Positions 16,975 through 25,957 of a stretch of 64,000 nt of DNA are shown here, in pieces (position 1 is the first letter of the stretch; each line of letters begins with the position of its first letter). This DNA comes from Hahella sp. CCB-MM4 (GTDB lineage: Bacteria > Pseudomonadota > Gammaproteobacteria > Pseudomonadales > Oleiphilaceae). The stretch spans positions 124,001 to 188,000 of the forward strand of contig NZ_MRYI01000010.1 in assembly GCF_002260525.1 (NCBI RefSeq), in the 5' to 3' direction. Position numbers and translations under genes: made by a program. The notes beneath the pieces were generated by a model. The model made no database searches. It had not been told where the DNA came from and was given only the letters and a program-made list of their open reading frames with translations.

Positions 16975-18165
16975 ATGATCGAATTCAAGAATGTTGATGT
17001 GGTTTTCGGAAGTCATTCGGCTCGTGCTCTGGAGATGCTGGATCAAGGCGAAGATCGTGCCGCGATTTATGAAAAAACCGGCCAGACTGTGGGTGTGCAT
17101 AATGCCAGTCTGCGCGTGGAAAAAGGCGAAATCTGTGTCCTGATGGGGCTGTCCGGTTCCGGTAAATCCAGCTTGTTGCGGACTGCCAACGGTTTGAACC
17201 GTATTTCCCGTGGTCAGGTACTGATTGATACCGATGAAGGCGAGCAGGACTTCTTCTCACTCACTGAGGAGCAGCAGCGTCGCCTGCGTCTTGAGCGAAT
17301 CACCATGGTGTTCCAGAAGTTCGCTCTGATGCCATGGCTGACCGTTGGGGAGAATGTGGCCTTTGGGCTGGAACGACGTGGAATGTCCAAGAAGGAATTG
17401 CAGGCCAAGGTCGATGAACAATTGGCGTTGGTGGGGCTGGATAAGTGGAAAAACTCCAAACCCGGCGAGCTGTCCGGTGGGATGCAGCAAAGGGTCGGTT
17501 TGGCCCGGGCGCTGGCCATGGAGACCGATATTATCCTGATGGATGAGCCGTTTTCAGCATTGGATCCCTTGATTCGCACACAGCTGCAGGATGAGTTGTT
17601 GCGCCTGCAGGAGAAGTTGAACAAGACGGTGATCTTCGTCAGTCATGATCTGGATGAGGCGCTCAAACTGGGCAATCATATTGCGATCATGAAAGATGGT
17701 GTAATTGTACAGCATGATACTCCGGAGAATATTGTGCTGAATCCGGCCACTGAATATGTTCGTAACTTCGTAGCTCATACCAACCCGGTTAATGTGTTGC
17801 AGGCCCGCTCTCTGATGAAACCTTTAGGTGAACCCAGCAACGACGAAGGGGAAATCTGTATCAGCTCACGTTACGACTACTGGTTGAAACTGGCTGCGAG
17901 TCCCGAGGAGTGCAAAGTGCGCTACGCGGAAGCCCGTTTCGATGTGCAGCGCTGGAATGAAGACCAGCCGATCGCCGGGCTGGCAGAAAAGCCCACCATC
18001 ATCCCGAATAATACGTTAATGAGGGATCTGGTGGAGATCCGCCACGTGACCGGCCATGCACTGCTGGTAGGGAACGGCGAGCGGATCACCGGTGTGATCA
18101 ATGATCAGAATATCTACCATGCTTTGTTAGGCTGTCATTTGGATGAGCAGGCCGTGCAGGCCTGA
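16975..18165 (+). CDS. choV: Choline ABC transporter, ATP-binding protein
   Basis: A 396-residue ABC ATPase of the ProV/OpuAA class. Walker A is GLSGSGKSSLL, the signature is LSGGMQQRVGLARAL, Walker B is ILMDEPFSALDP and the switch His lies in VSHDLDEAL. After about residue 270 there is a C-terminal extension in the place of the CBS domains of ProV, but it is short and diverged (one weak CBS-like part ending in GVINDQNIYHALL). In OpuA, CBS domains sense ionic strength, so this protein may have lost or altered that control. A GGGAGGA ribosome site is strong. It is the last gene of the operon and meets the exporter genes tail to tail. Confidence 0.93.
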   Translation: MIEFKNVDVVFGSHSARALEMLDQGEDRAAIYEKTGQTVGVHNASLRVEKGEICVLMGLSGSGKSSLLRTANGLNRISRGQVLIDTDEGEQDFFSLTEEQQRRLRLERITMVFQKFALMPWLTVGENVAFGLERRGMSKKELQAKVDEQLALVGLDKWKNSKPGELSGGMQQRVGLARALAMETDIILMDEPFSALDPLIRTQLQDELLRLQEKLNKTVIFVSHDLDEALKLGNHIAIMKDGVIVQHDTPENIVLNPATEYVRNFVAHTNPVNVLQARSLMKPLGEPSNDEGEICISSRYDYWLKLAASPEECKVRYAEARFDVQRWNEDQPIAGLAEKPTIIPNNTLMRDLVEIRHVTGHALLVGNGERITGVINDQNIYHALLGCHLDEQAVQA

Positions 18166-18186
18166 CCGATTCGCAGAGTGGTTGGA

Positions 18187-19920
18187 CTATTCCAACGCCA
18201 AATGGGCTGTCTGGATACTGTAAAGGTGTTCATACAGCCCTCTTTTTTCCAATAGCGAAACATGGCTCCCTTCTTCCACCAGCCTTCCGTGATGTAGCAC
18301 CAAAATATTATCAGCATCCTTGATCGTCGAGAGCCGGTGAGCGATGACAATGAGCGTGAGATTTCCCCGCAGACGCTGAATGGTTCGCTGTACCAGGGCC
18401 TCGCTGGCGGAGTCGACAGTGGCGGTGGCTTCATCCAGAATCAGAATTTTGGGTTGCCGCAGCAGTGCCCGGGCGATGGCCACCAGATGCCGTTCTCCGT
18501 TAGACAGCCGGCTGCCCCGTTCTCCCAACACGGTATTCAGTCCTTCCGGAAGACGTTGCAATAACGAGGAAAGCCCCACCTGTTCCAACGCTGAAGTCAG
18601 CTCGTTGGTTGTGTATTGTTCACCCATGATCAGGTTTTCTGCCAGAGTGCCCTGGAACAGAAATGGCTCCTGTTCCACCATGCAGACTGATTTGCGCAGA
18701 CTGGAGGTGGAAATCTGATCCATTGGAATGTCATCAATTAGCAGCATGTCTGGAGCGACCGGATAGAATCTCAGCAGCAGCTGAGTCAGGGTGCTCTTTC
18801 CGCTGCCCGTGCGACCGACAATCCCCAGCATTTTTCCGGGCTCAATGCTAAATGAAATGTTGTCCAGCACAGTGGTCTCATCATCGTAGCTGAAGCTCAG
18901 GTGGCGGGCCTCAATGCGGCCGTGCTCGATTCGCGCGGTGCCTGAATACTGCTCCAGCGGAGCATCCAGCAGTTCGAATACCCGTTGGCCGGCCACCAGT
19001 GATTGCTGCATGATGTTCAGCCGCTGAGTCAACTCAATCAAGGGTTCCACGAATCGTCCCAGGTAGTTGATGAAGGCGTAGAGAACCCCGATTTCCACAC
19101 TTTGTTCCAAAGACGTCAGACCAAAGGCAAATACAATCGCCGCTAAGGCCAGCATACTCATGAAATCGACTAAAGCTCTGAGCATCAGGCCATCCAGACG
19201 GACGTTACGTACCCGCCAGAGATAGTGCTGCCAGACGGTATCCTGAAATTGCTCATCGAATCGGGGTTGCTGATTCAACGCCTGGATGACGGACATCCCA
19301 CTCAGGGATTCATGCAGTCGGGCATTAATGTCACTTAGCAGAGATCGCACCTTCTGGAAGAGGGGAGTGCTTAGTCGCTGATACCCCCACATGGCCAGTG
19401 CAATGAACGGGAGAATAAGGGCACTGACCAGCATCAGGTGAATATCCAGAATCCCCATCATGATAAATATGCCGGTCACCAGCACCAGGTTTTGTACAAA
19501 TGTGGCAATGACGTTAAGGAAGAGTTCTTTGATGGCCTCCGAATCATTGGTCAGTCTGGAGACAATGGCCCCGGTTGAGGTGGTATCGAAATAAGCCACA
19601 GGGCGATGAATAACCGCGTGAAAAACCTGCTCGCGCAAAGTCTCCACGACCGATAAGGCCACTTTGCTGAACAATAATGCCTGTGCATAATGTCCTACGG
19701 CCCCGATAAACATCGCGGCCAGATAAAAAGCAAGCAGGGTCAGGGTGGCCTCGCTGATATAGACGCCGTTGGTCAGGTGTTCATCGATAAACACCTTGAT
19801 CAGATAAGGGCCAGCCACGTCGCATAGGGTGGCAATCAGCAAAGTGATTAATCCCCAGATCCAGAGTTGCTTATGGACCAGGCTGAAGCGGAGCAGCCGC
19901 TTAAATACATTCCAATACAT
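18187..19920 (-). CDS. mdlB: ABC exporter half-transporter, MdlB-like
   Basis: A 577-residue exporter with a six-helix membrane domain (about 1-310) and an ATPase domain. Walker A is GIVGRTGSGKST and the Walker B/catalytic Glu is ILILDEATATVDS, intact. The signature motif is the unusual LSNGE instead of LSGGQ. That change pairs with the missing catalytic Glu in the partner protein, as expected for one degenerate ATP site in a heterodimeric exporter. The start overlaps the stop of the partner gene (TGATG). The substrate is unknown; the E. coli homologues MdlAB are likewise without a firm substrate. Confidence 0.87.
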   Translation of the reverse strand: MYWNVFKRLLRFSLVHKQLWIWGLITLLIATLCDVAGPYLIKVFIDEHLTNGVYISEATLTLLAFYLAAMFIGAVGHYAQALLFSKVALSVVETLREQVFHAVIHRPVAYFDTTSTGAIVSRLTNDSEAIKELFLNVIATFVQNLVLVTGIFIMMGILDIHLMLVSALILPFIALAMWGYQRLSTPLFQKVRSLLSDINARLHESLSGMSVIQALNQQPRFDEQFQDTVWQHYLWRVRNVRLDGLMLRALVDFMSMLALAAIVFAFGLTSLEQSVEIGVLYAFINYLGRFVEPLIELTQRLNIMQQSLVAGQRVFELLDAPLEQYSGTARIEHGRIEARHLSFSYDDETTVLDNISFSIEPGKMLGIVGRTGSGKSTLTQLLLRFYPVAPDMLLIDDIPMDQISTSSLRKSVCMVEQEPFLFQGTLAENLIMGEQYTTNELTSALEQVGLSSLLQRLPEGLNTVLGERGSRLSNGERHLVAIARALLRQPKILILDEATATVDSASEALVQRTIQRLRGNLTLIVIAHRLSTIKDADNILVLHHGRLVEEGSHVSLLEKRGLYEHLYSIQTAHLALE

Positions 19921-21734
19921 CAGTGTCCCCGATCCAGTTCTGTTTCTATCTGCTGCAGAGCATAAATGCTGGCGTACCAGTCCTGGCGTGCCAGCAGCTC
20001 TGCATGGCTGCCCTGCTCACGTATTTGTCCTTCCTGTAATACCAGGATCTGCTCCGCATGGCGCAAGGCGGATAGGCGGTGGGAGACGATGATCGTGGTC
20101 TGCCTGCGGGAAGCGGTTTTTAAATGTGCCAGAATGCGGGTTTCCGTTCCTGTATCGACCGCTGACAAAGCGTCATCCAAAATCAGGATCGGTGCCTCCC
20201 GCAGCAACGCCCTGGCTAAAGCTACACGCTGCTTCTGTCCGCCGGACAATGTGACGCCGCGTTCGCCGACGACCGTATCCAAGCCCTTCGGAAAGCCTTC
20301 AATATCTTCCTGTAGTGCCGCCACCTCAATGACGCGTTGGAGATCTTTTTCCGACGCCGCCGAGTGCCCGAGCAGAAGATTTTCCCGTATGGTCGTGCTG
20401 AACAGAAACGGCTCCTGTGGGACATAGGCGATGTGATGGCGCAGGGTATCCAGTTTGAGATTCTGAACTTCTATACCTCCCCAGAGGATTTGCGCTCCCT
20501 GGGTTTCATACTCCCTCAGTAAGAGTCGTAGCAGAGTGGTTTTCCCACTTCCGGTAGGTCCGGTGATGCCCAGAGTTCCGGATTGAGGCAGAGTGAACCG
20601 GATGTTTTTCAGAATCGGGAGGCTATGGAGATGAACCTGACTGTGTCCAAGGGTTTGCTCTTTACGGTCGGCCTGATCGGCGTCCGCGCCCGAATAACTG
20701 GGGTAATGGAAATCGGATAGCTCTACATTCAGATCGTATTGATCCAGTTGCTCGATGCTTCCCGTGTCTTCAATGTCCGGTTTTTCTGCAAGCAACCGGG
20801 TAATGCGTTTAAACGCGGCAGAACCGCGTTCGGCAATGTTCAGCATCCAGCCGAAGGCAAACATGGGCCAGATCATGTAACCCAGGTACATGGTAAAACT
20901 GGTGAGCTGTCCCAGGGTCAGTCGTTGTTGCAGAATCATCCAGCCCCCGTAGATCAATGTCATAAGAAAAGACGCGCCAATGGTAATGCCGATAGTGGGG
21001 TGGTACTTGGCATCTGTGTGCGCCACTTTCATGTAAGCGTCGGAAGAGGTTCGGGCAATGGCGTTGTATTTGGATTGAATATCCGCTTCCTGTCCGTAGG
21101 ACTTGATCGTTCGTACTCCTGATACGGTCTCCTGACCTATATCCGTCAGCTGCCCGAATGAGTCCTGGGCGACGGCGAAGCCGGAATGCAGCTCTCGTCC
21201 GAAGCGGTACATGAATATTGCGGCAATCGGCCAGGGGATGAACGCCGCAATGGTCAATTCCCAGCTGATGGTCAAAACCATCATGGTCAGGACTATCAGG
21301 CCGGTCAGAAGGCCGTCAAAGGCTGCCAGAATACCTTCACCGGCGGTCATCTGCAGAGCTTCGACATCATTGGTGGCATGGGCCATCAGGTCGCCAAGTT
21401 TATTACGCTGGAAATAGGACGGGGAAAGCCTTAGCCAGTGTTGATAGAGTTTAATCCGGGTTTCGGCCGCCAGTTTATGGCTGGCACCAAACAGGAAAAT
21501 TCGCCAGAGTACCCGGGCAATATAGATCACGATTGCCAGAACAAAGAGGCACCCTCCGGTGAAATACAGAGTCGAGCTGTCGAGTTGCTGATTAACGATC
21601 TCGTCGACAATTTGCCCGATTAACCGGGGAGGAATCATCAAGAGCAGAGCAACAATCGTCAGCAGTGCCACAGCGATCCAGTACTGCTTTTGATTGGCTT
21701 TGAAGAAGTGTCGTAGTTCCCAAAAAATTCGCAT
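19920..21734 (-). CDS. mdlA: ABC exporter half-transporter, MdlA-like
   Basis: A 604-residue partner of the downstream exporter. It has membrane helices over about residues 1-310, Walker A GPTGSGKTTLL and a normal signature LSGGQKQRVALARAL. The residue after Walker B is Asp (ILDDALSAVD) rather than the catalytic Glu. This Asp form is usual in the degenerate half of heterodimeric type IV exporters such as MdlA. Together with the LSNGE signature in the partner, the two would form one catalytic and one silent ATP site. The two genes overlap by one base and form an operon. Confidence 0.88.
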   Translation of the reverse strand: MRIFWELRHFFKANQKQYWIAVALLTIVALLLMIPPRLIGQIVDEIVNQQLDSSTLYFTGGCLFVLAIVIYIARVLWRIFLFGASHKLAAETRIKLYQHWLRLSPSYFQRNKLGDLMAHATNDVEALQMTAGEGILAAFDGLLTGLIVLTMMVLTISWELTIAAFIPWPIAAIFMYRFGRELHSGFAVAQDSFGQLTDIGQETVSGVRTIKSYGQEADIQSKYNAIARTSSDAYMKVAHTDAKYHPTIGITIGASFLMTLIYGGWMILQQRLTLGQLTSFTMYLGYMIWPMFAFGWMLNIAERGSAAFKRITRLLAEKPDIEDTGSIEQLDQYDLNVELSDFHYPSYSGADADQADRKEQTLGHSQVHLHSLPILKNIRFTLPQSGTLGITGPTGSGKTTLLRLLLREYETQGAQILWGGIEVQNLKLDTLRHHIAYVPQEPFLFSTTIRENLLLGHSAASEKDLQRVIEVAALQEDIEGFPKGLDTVVGERGVTLSGGQKQRVALARALLREAPILILDDALSAVDTGTETRILAHLKTASRRQTTIIVSHRLSALRHAEQILVLQEGQIREQGSHAELLARQDWYASIYALQQIETELDRGH

Positions 21735-21799
21735 GAAATTCGGTTGTCTCAGATTGGAATGATCGTAACTTTTTGATGAGGATCGCTTAGTCGCTGATG

Positions 21800-22345
21800 C
21801 TAATTCGTCGAGGGCGTCGACAGTAAATACAGTACCATCAACACGGCAGCTGCCAGGATAAGTGAAAGTAGCAACCAGGGAGTGCGTTTGGATTCTGTCG
21901 GCGGTGTTATCCGGATGAGAAGATAGTCCTTCAATAGTTTTAGATTACGGGTGCTCGAGCGGTAATAAATATCGAACACATCACCTACGATGGGAAGCAG
22001 GCCTCCAACAAAATCGATCACAATATTCAAAACCATTTTCCAGCGTAAACCCGCAGGAGCCCCCAGTCTCCGTGCCTCACCGATCATAGCGCCTGACATG
22101 ATCAAGGTCACCAGGTCACCCAGTACCGGCACCAGACCAATGATCGTATCCCAGCCAAAGGTAATGGAAGTGCCGGGAATTCGATATTGGGCATCCATCC
22201 AGGTGGCAAATTTCTCGAGACGATCAAGCGCCTGCTGAAAATCCTCACGGGTTAGTTCAGCATTGTCAGGTTTTGTCTGTTCGGGAAGCTTATCGGTACT
22301 ATCTTTACCTGTGCCTGTGCCTGTGCCTGTGGTGTGGTCCTTAAT
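21800..22345 (-). CDS. DUF4112 membrane protein with apparent ATT start codon
   Basis: A small membrane protein of the DUF4112 family: RIPGTSITFGWDTIIGLVPV, then VLGDLVTLIMSGAMIGEARR, and IDFVGGLLPIVGDVFDIYYR. Function unknown. The first ATG in frame (22198) falls inside the conserved domain, at MDAQYRIPGT. The frame stays open upstream with family-like sequence (QALDRLEKFATW) but contains no ATG, GTG, TTG or CTG. An AGGAG site at 22353-22357 lies 7 bases before an ATT at 22343-22345, giving 181 residues with a Thr-Gly repeat near the N-terminus. A nine-codon frame (ATG at 22367) ends right over the ATT. Rare ATT starts are known from infC and pcnB; a frameshift is the main alternative. Confidence 0.65.
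   Translation of the reverse strand: MKDHTTGTGTGTGKDSTDKLPEQTKPDNAELTREDFQQALDRLEKFATWMDAQYRIPGTSITFGWDTIIGLVPVLGDLVTLIMSGAMIGEARRLGAPAGLRWKMVLNIVIDFVGGLLPIVGDVFDIYYRSSTRNLKLLKDYLLIRITPPTESKRTPWLLLSLILAAAVLMVLYLLSTPSTN
22308..22331. repeat. Four tandem copies of hexamer CCTGTG
   Basis: Four exact CCTGTG copies lie inside the proposed 5' coding part of the DUF4112 gene, where they encode alternating Thr and Gly on the minus strand. Copy-number change by whole units would keep the reading frame. Confidence 0.85.
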
Positions 22346-22474
22346 GGGTAATCTCCTGATTGCGCATGCCCGGGAATGTCAGTTGAATTTCACCAGGGGA
22401 ATAGAGGACACTGCAACGAAATTCCGGTTGCAGGTATCAGCGCCGGTGAAGACAAAACATAAGATTAGGAAAGA

Positions 22475-23068
22475 ATGATGTCAATTGAACGATGTCCCTG
22501 GTGTGGGTCGGACCCATTGTATGTTGATTATCACGACCGGGTCTGGGGTCGTCCTGTCGCTGACTCCAGGGTGTTGTTTGAGAAGTTGTGTCTTGATGGT
22601 CAGCAGGCAGGCCTTTCCTGGATCACCATATTGAAGAAACAAAAGGGCTATGAAGAAGCTTTTGCCGGCTTTGATCCGGCCGTTATCGCCTTGTGGGGCG
22701 ATGAAAAAGTGGAAGAGCTGATGCTCAATCCTGCCATCGTACGAAACCGTCTCAAGATTCAGTCTGTGATAAAGAATGCCCGGGGCTATCTGGAATTGCT
22801 GGAGAAAGGGAAGGACTTCTCCTGCTTCCTGTGGGATTTTCTGGATGGCAGACCATTGATCAATCATTACCATGATACCGCAGATGTTCCAACCAATACG
22901 GAGTTGTCTGACCGGATGTCAAAAGCATTAAAGAAGGCCGGATTCAGCTTTGTAGGTTCGACAATTGTTTACGCATTCATGCAGGCGGTCGGCATGGTCA
23001 ATGACCATCTGGTCGGCTGTCCGCAACACATGGAGTGCAGTGACCAGGCCGCTAAGTTCTCCCTGTAG
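22475..23068 (+). CDS. tag: DNA-3-methyladenine glycosylase I
   Basis: A 197-residue protein closely resembling E. coli Tag. RCPWCGSDPLYVDYHDRVWG carries the N-terminal Cys and His ligands of the zinc snap, GQQAGLSWITILKKQKGYEE is the base-binding region, and VNDHLVGCPQH supplies the C-terminal His and Cys ligands. It removes 3-methyladenine from alkylated DNA as the first step of base-excision repair. AGGAAAG precedes a double ATG; the second ATG, three bases later, is equally possible. It is a single gene divergent from the DUF4112 gene. Confidence 0.94.
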   Translation: MMSIERCPWCGSDPLYVDYHDRVWGRPVADSRVLFEKLCLDGQQAGLSWITILKKQKGYEEAFAGFDPAVIALWGDEKVEELMLNPAIVRNRLKIQSVIKNARGYLELLEKGKDFSCFLWDFLDGRPLINHYHDTADVPTNTELSDRMSKALKKAGFSFVGSTIVYAFMQAVGMVNDHLVGCPQHMECSDQAAKFSL

Positions 23069-23267
23069 TTTGGGTCGCTTTACGTTGGTAAGGATATTTC
23101 TTTTGGCGTTCGTCGTATGATAAGGTGCAACGCCAATCAGCTCCATTTGGATGACCGGGCCAGGTTGTATTGAATGGGACTAGTTGTATTGAACGGAACA
23201 GAACAGAACTGATTGACAAGGACATGTGCCTTGGGACGATAGGCTCCCTCTTACGAACTGACAGAAT

Positions 23268-23942
23268 ATGAATTCCAGACTCTCTACATTACTGATTGCC
23301 ATTTTTGCGGCACTTCTGGGCCTGGTCGCGGGCTGGTATTTTACCATTGGAAAGCAGGTGGATGCCGCGGCACTGGCCAAGGTGCACACCTACGTTTATC
23401 CAACTCCAAGGCTCCTGCAGCCGGTCAGTCTGACTAATCTGGATAATAAACCGTCGACCCTGGGAGATTTCCAGGGGCAATGGGTGTTGGTGGAGTTCGG
23501 TTACATGTCCTGTCCGGATATTTGTCCTACCAATCTTGCTGCGACCAATAATGCGATGAAGCGGTGGAGAGAGGAGTATCCTGCTTACCCCGTGCAAGTG
23601 GTATATGTGACTTTGGATCCGGCTAGAGATACTGCTGAGCGCATGAAGGAATACCTGCAGTATTTTGACCCGAACTTCGCAGGCCTGACGGGCAATGTGG
23701 AAGACATCCGTTCATTGGCGATGCAGTTGAACACGATATTCGAAATTGAAAAGCCGGATGAAGACGGAAACTATGTGGTCAGCCATAGCGACAATATGGC
23801 ACTGATTAACCCGGCAGGTGAGTTTGTCGCAGTCGTGAAAGGGCCACACAATGCGGAAGCACTGTTTACCGCCATGGAAGGAGTGATCCCTCCGTTAACC
23901 TCATTATATGACCTGACAGCGCCTTATATGCCTTGCCACTGA
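23268..23942 (+). CDS. SCO1/SenC-type copper chaperone or thioredoxin-fold reductase
   Basis: A 224-residue protein anchored by an N-terminal helix (LSTLLIAIFAALLGLVAGWY), with its soluble domain outside the membrane. CPDIC (Cys82, Cys86) and His173 in VVSHSDNMAL are the copper ligands of SCO proteins. FGYMSCPDICPTNLAATNNA and VYVTLDPARDT are family signatures. It normally delivers copper to the CuA centre of cytochrome oxidase or keeps its cysteines reduced. No oxidase genes are in this window, so the partner cannot be named. A short direct repeat (GTTGTATTGAA at 23164 and 23183) lies upstream. Confidence 0.85.
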   Translation: MNSRLSTLLIAIFAALLGLVAGWYFTIGKQVDAAALAKVHTYVYPTPRLLQPVSLTNLDNKPSTLGDFQGQWVLVEFGYMSCPDICPTNLAATNNAMKRWREEYPAYPVQVVYVTLDPARDTAERMKEYLQYFDPNFAGLTGNVEDIRSLAMQLNTIFEIEKPDEDGNYVVSHSDNMALINPAGEFVAVVKGPHNAEALFTAMEGVIPPLTSLYDLTAPYMPCH

Positions 23943-23968
23943 GTGGCAATGAGTCGGTAAGATTTCCC

Positions 23969-24343
23969 TCATATCTCCTGTACGAGGGTAGAGTGGGCCG
24001 CAACCACCTGCCATTGCTGGTGGTTGCGTCTTTGCCAGATGCGGGTAAACCTCAGCGAAACGTCAGACGGCATACCGCCGAATTCTCCGCAGATATGAGA
24101 GTGCACGGAAACGATTGCCATCTCCTCCTGAGATCGGGTGATTTGCACCGACTGAACAATCGAGTGAATGTTCACAAACCCGGTTCTGTGGGCTTCCAGG
24201 TCATCCTGTTTTGACATGACCTGTCCGAGATGATTGGTGAAAATGAGATCATCTGCCAACAGTTGGTCAAGGGTGGATAAGTCAGAGTCAATCATTGCCC
24301 TCCTGAGTTGTTCTTCAAGCATTGAGAGATGCTCTGAACCCAT
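23969..24343 (-). CDS. DUF4440/SnoaL-like NTF2-fold protein
   Basis: About 124 residues of NTF2-like fold. MLEEQLRRAMIDSDLSTLDQ and LLADDLIFTNHLGQVMSKQD form the N-terminal helix and the strand with the His-bearing pocket; LRFTRIWQRRNHQQWQVVAA is the closing strand. DUF4440 proteins include ketosteroid-isomerase-like enzymes and many of unknown role; no catalytic pair is certain here. GTG just upstream of the ATG is an alternative start. It is 21 bases downstream of the mutarotase gene, so the two probably share a transcript. Confidence 0.7.
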   Translation of the reverse strand: MGSEHLSMLEEQLRRAMIDSDLSTLDQLLADDLIFTNHLGQVMSKQDDLEAHRTGFVNIHSIVQSVQITRSQEEMAIVSVHSHICGEFGGMPSDVSLRFTRIWQRRNHQQWQVVAAHSTLVQEI

Positions 24344-24364
24344 CACGACTCATCAGGTTCGCAA

Positions 24365-25267
24365 TCAGCTATAGGACATTAACGTCAGGGTGACTTCGTG
24401 TCGCTCTCCAGCAGGGATTGGGGCAAAGTCATTCCAGGCCCGTGCGGTTTCAATACACACCATATCCCGATAGCTTTCCGGGGAAAACTGGGACAGACGC
24501 TTACTTTTCTCGATCCACGGATTCCAGACAATGGATGAATGACTTTCCGGAGCTTCCAAAGAGATCGTACGTTTCCAGCCGGCATCTTTCATACGGATCA
24601 GCGGAGGAGTGTTGTAGTAGATCCGATCCACTTCCTTATCAAAGGTAATGTGACCATTCTGCAGATGCTTGGCTCCACGATCCAGGGAGTCTATATAGGG
24701 GATTCCGTCGAGGTCATGGATGCTGACGTTCTTGATATCACTCACCGCAAGATAGGTGTGCATGGCGAAGCTCAGATTGACCAGCTGGTCTGTCTGATTA
24801 TGAGAAACCAGTTGGCATTCCAGTCTGTCACTGAACCTGTAGCGCATGGTGATCCCCAATCCCTCCAGACCCGGCAGGTGCACACCTTTGGCCAGAACGA
24901 CTTCGGTATATTCAGCCTGTTCTGTGGCGGAGACCAGTTCCCAGAGGGTCTCGCGCACCAGCCCATGGCTGGGAGGTTGGTCGCCGGCGAATTGTTGAAT
25001 GACCGGGTCCTGATTCTGGTTCAAGGGACCGAACCAGGGCCAGCAGATGGGAATACCCTGACGAAGAGCTGCGCCGGTGCTTAATTCCAGGCGCGAGTTT
25101 TCCCACAAAACCGGGCGTTGCCCATGGCTGGCATAGGTCAGGACTTGCCCCCCCATCAGAGACACAGAGCCCACACAGTCATCCCTTTCTATATCCAGGA
25201 CTTCAAATTCACCTGTGTTGCGGACAGAGATAGTCTTTAGGTCTGCTAAATCAATATCTATTGGCAT
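24365..25267 (-). CDS. D-hexose-6-phosphate mutarotase (YeaD family)
   Basis: A 300-residue aldose-1-epimerase-like protein of the YeaD class. GGQVLTYASHGQRPVLWENS, GIPICWPWFGPLNQN, PSHGLVRETLWELV and LSFAMHTYLAVSDI are the usual blocks, with the His and Glu thought to pass the proton. KETHS-like text appears as LEAPESHSSIVWNPWIEKSK. It equilibrates alpha and beta anomers of glucose-6-phosphate and related sugars in the cytoplasm. It is followed by the DUF4440 gene and lies 62 bases after the isochorismatase-like gene on the same strand. Confidence 0.88.
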   Translation of the reverse strand: MPIDIDLADLKTISVRNTGEFEVLDIERDDCVGSVSLMGGQVLTYASHGQRPVLWENSRLELSTGAALRQGIPICWPWFGPLNQNQDPVIQQFAGDQPPSHGLVRETLWELVSATEQAEYTEVVLAKGVHLPGLEGLGITMRYRFSDRLECQLVSHNQTDQLVNLSFAMHTYLAVSDIKNVSIHDLDGIPYIDSLDRGAKHLQNGHITFDKEVDRIYYNTPPLIRMKDAGWKRTISLEAPESHSSIVWNPWIEKSKRLSQFSPESYRDMVCIETARAWNDFAPIPAGERHEVTLTLMSYS

Positions 25268-25285
25268 GCTGCTTATTAATCCTTG

Positions 25286-25346
25286 AATAGCTTTTGGTCT
25301 TTAAATAGCGTTTAGTCTTTAAACTGCTTTTAGTCTCTAAACAGCT
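25286..25346. repeat. Degenerate ~18-base tandem repeat over a gene end
   Basis: About three and a half diverged copies of a unit like AGCTTTTAGTCTTTAAAT run from the gap into the last codons of the hydrolase gene. The stop codon of that gene lies within the repeat, so the repeat has shaped the last residues. Confidence 0.65.
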
Positions 25347-25884
25347 TCGACATGGCCTTGAAACGTTCGCCGCCGGCTTCCCGTTGGAATTCAAACAAAG
25401 CCATTTCCACGCAAGACGGAACGGCTCCGGCATCCTTCATTTTATCCAGCCCCAATTGGCGGTTCAGCGCCGAACGAGAGGAAATGGCGTCATTAATCGT
25501 GACTACCTGATAGCCGTTCTGAAGTAGGGCAATACAGCTCTGATAAACGCAGACGTGGCTTTCAATACCTGCCAAAAGCACTGTCTTTTTTCCTGTTTCC
25601 TGCAACGCTTCCACAAAAGCGGGTTCGCCGTAACAACCAAATGAGGTCTTGGGGATAGGTTGGAGGTGGGGAAGATGTTCAGCGACTTCTGCAATGGTCG
25701 GACCCAGCTTATCAGGAACCTGTTCCATCCAGATGACGGGAAGTTCAAAGAGTAAGGCTCCCTGGACCAGGCGGCTGAGTTGTTTGAACAAAGATTCCCG
25801 CTCGGTCATTAGTTGAGCCAGTTTGCCTTGGATATCGACCAATACCAGGACGCAGTCTTCGGCATTCAATAAGCCTGTGCTCAT
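25330..25884 (-). CDS. Isochorismatase-family cysteine hydrolase (YcaC-like)
   Basis: A 184-residue protein with the catalytic triad of the family: Asp17 in LVLVDIQGKL, Lys79 in IPKTSFGCYG and Cys112 in AGIESHVCVYQSC. The cis-peptide motif GIESHV is present. Such enzymes hydrolyse amides or related bonds; the closest type is YcaC-like, with unknown natural substrate. GAGGA precedes the ATG at 7 bases. The C-terminus overlaps a degenerate tandem repeat. It is upstream of the mutarotase gene but probably unrelated in function. Confidence 0.85.
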   Translation of the reverse strand: MSTGLLNAEDCVLVLVDIQGKLAQLMTERESLFKQLSRLVQGALLFELPVIWMEQVPDKLGPTIAEVAEHLPHLQPIPKTSFGCYGEPAFVEALQETGKKTVLLAGIESHVCVYQSCIALLQNGYQVVTINDAISSRSALNRQLGLDKMKDAGAVPSCVEMALFEFQREAGGERFKAMSKLFRD

Positions 25885-25957
25885 GGATAGTCCTCGCTGT
25901 TGTAGTAATTGGATTATAGCCCTATGGTAACTCAGTCTGCGCGATTGGAATAAGGTC

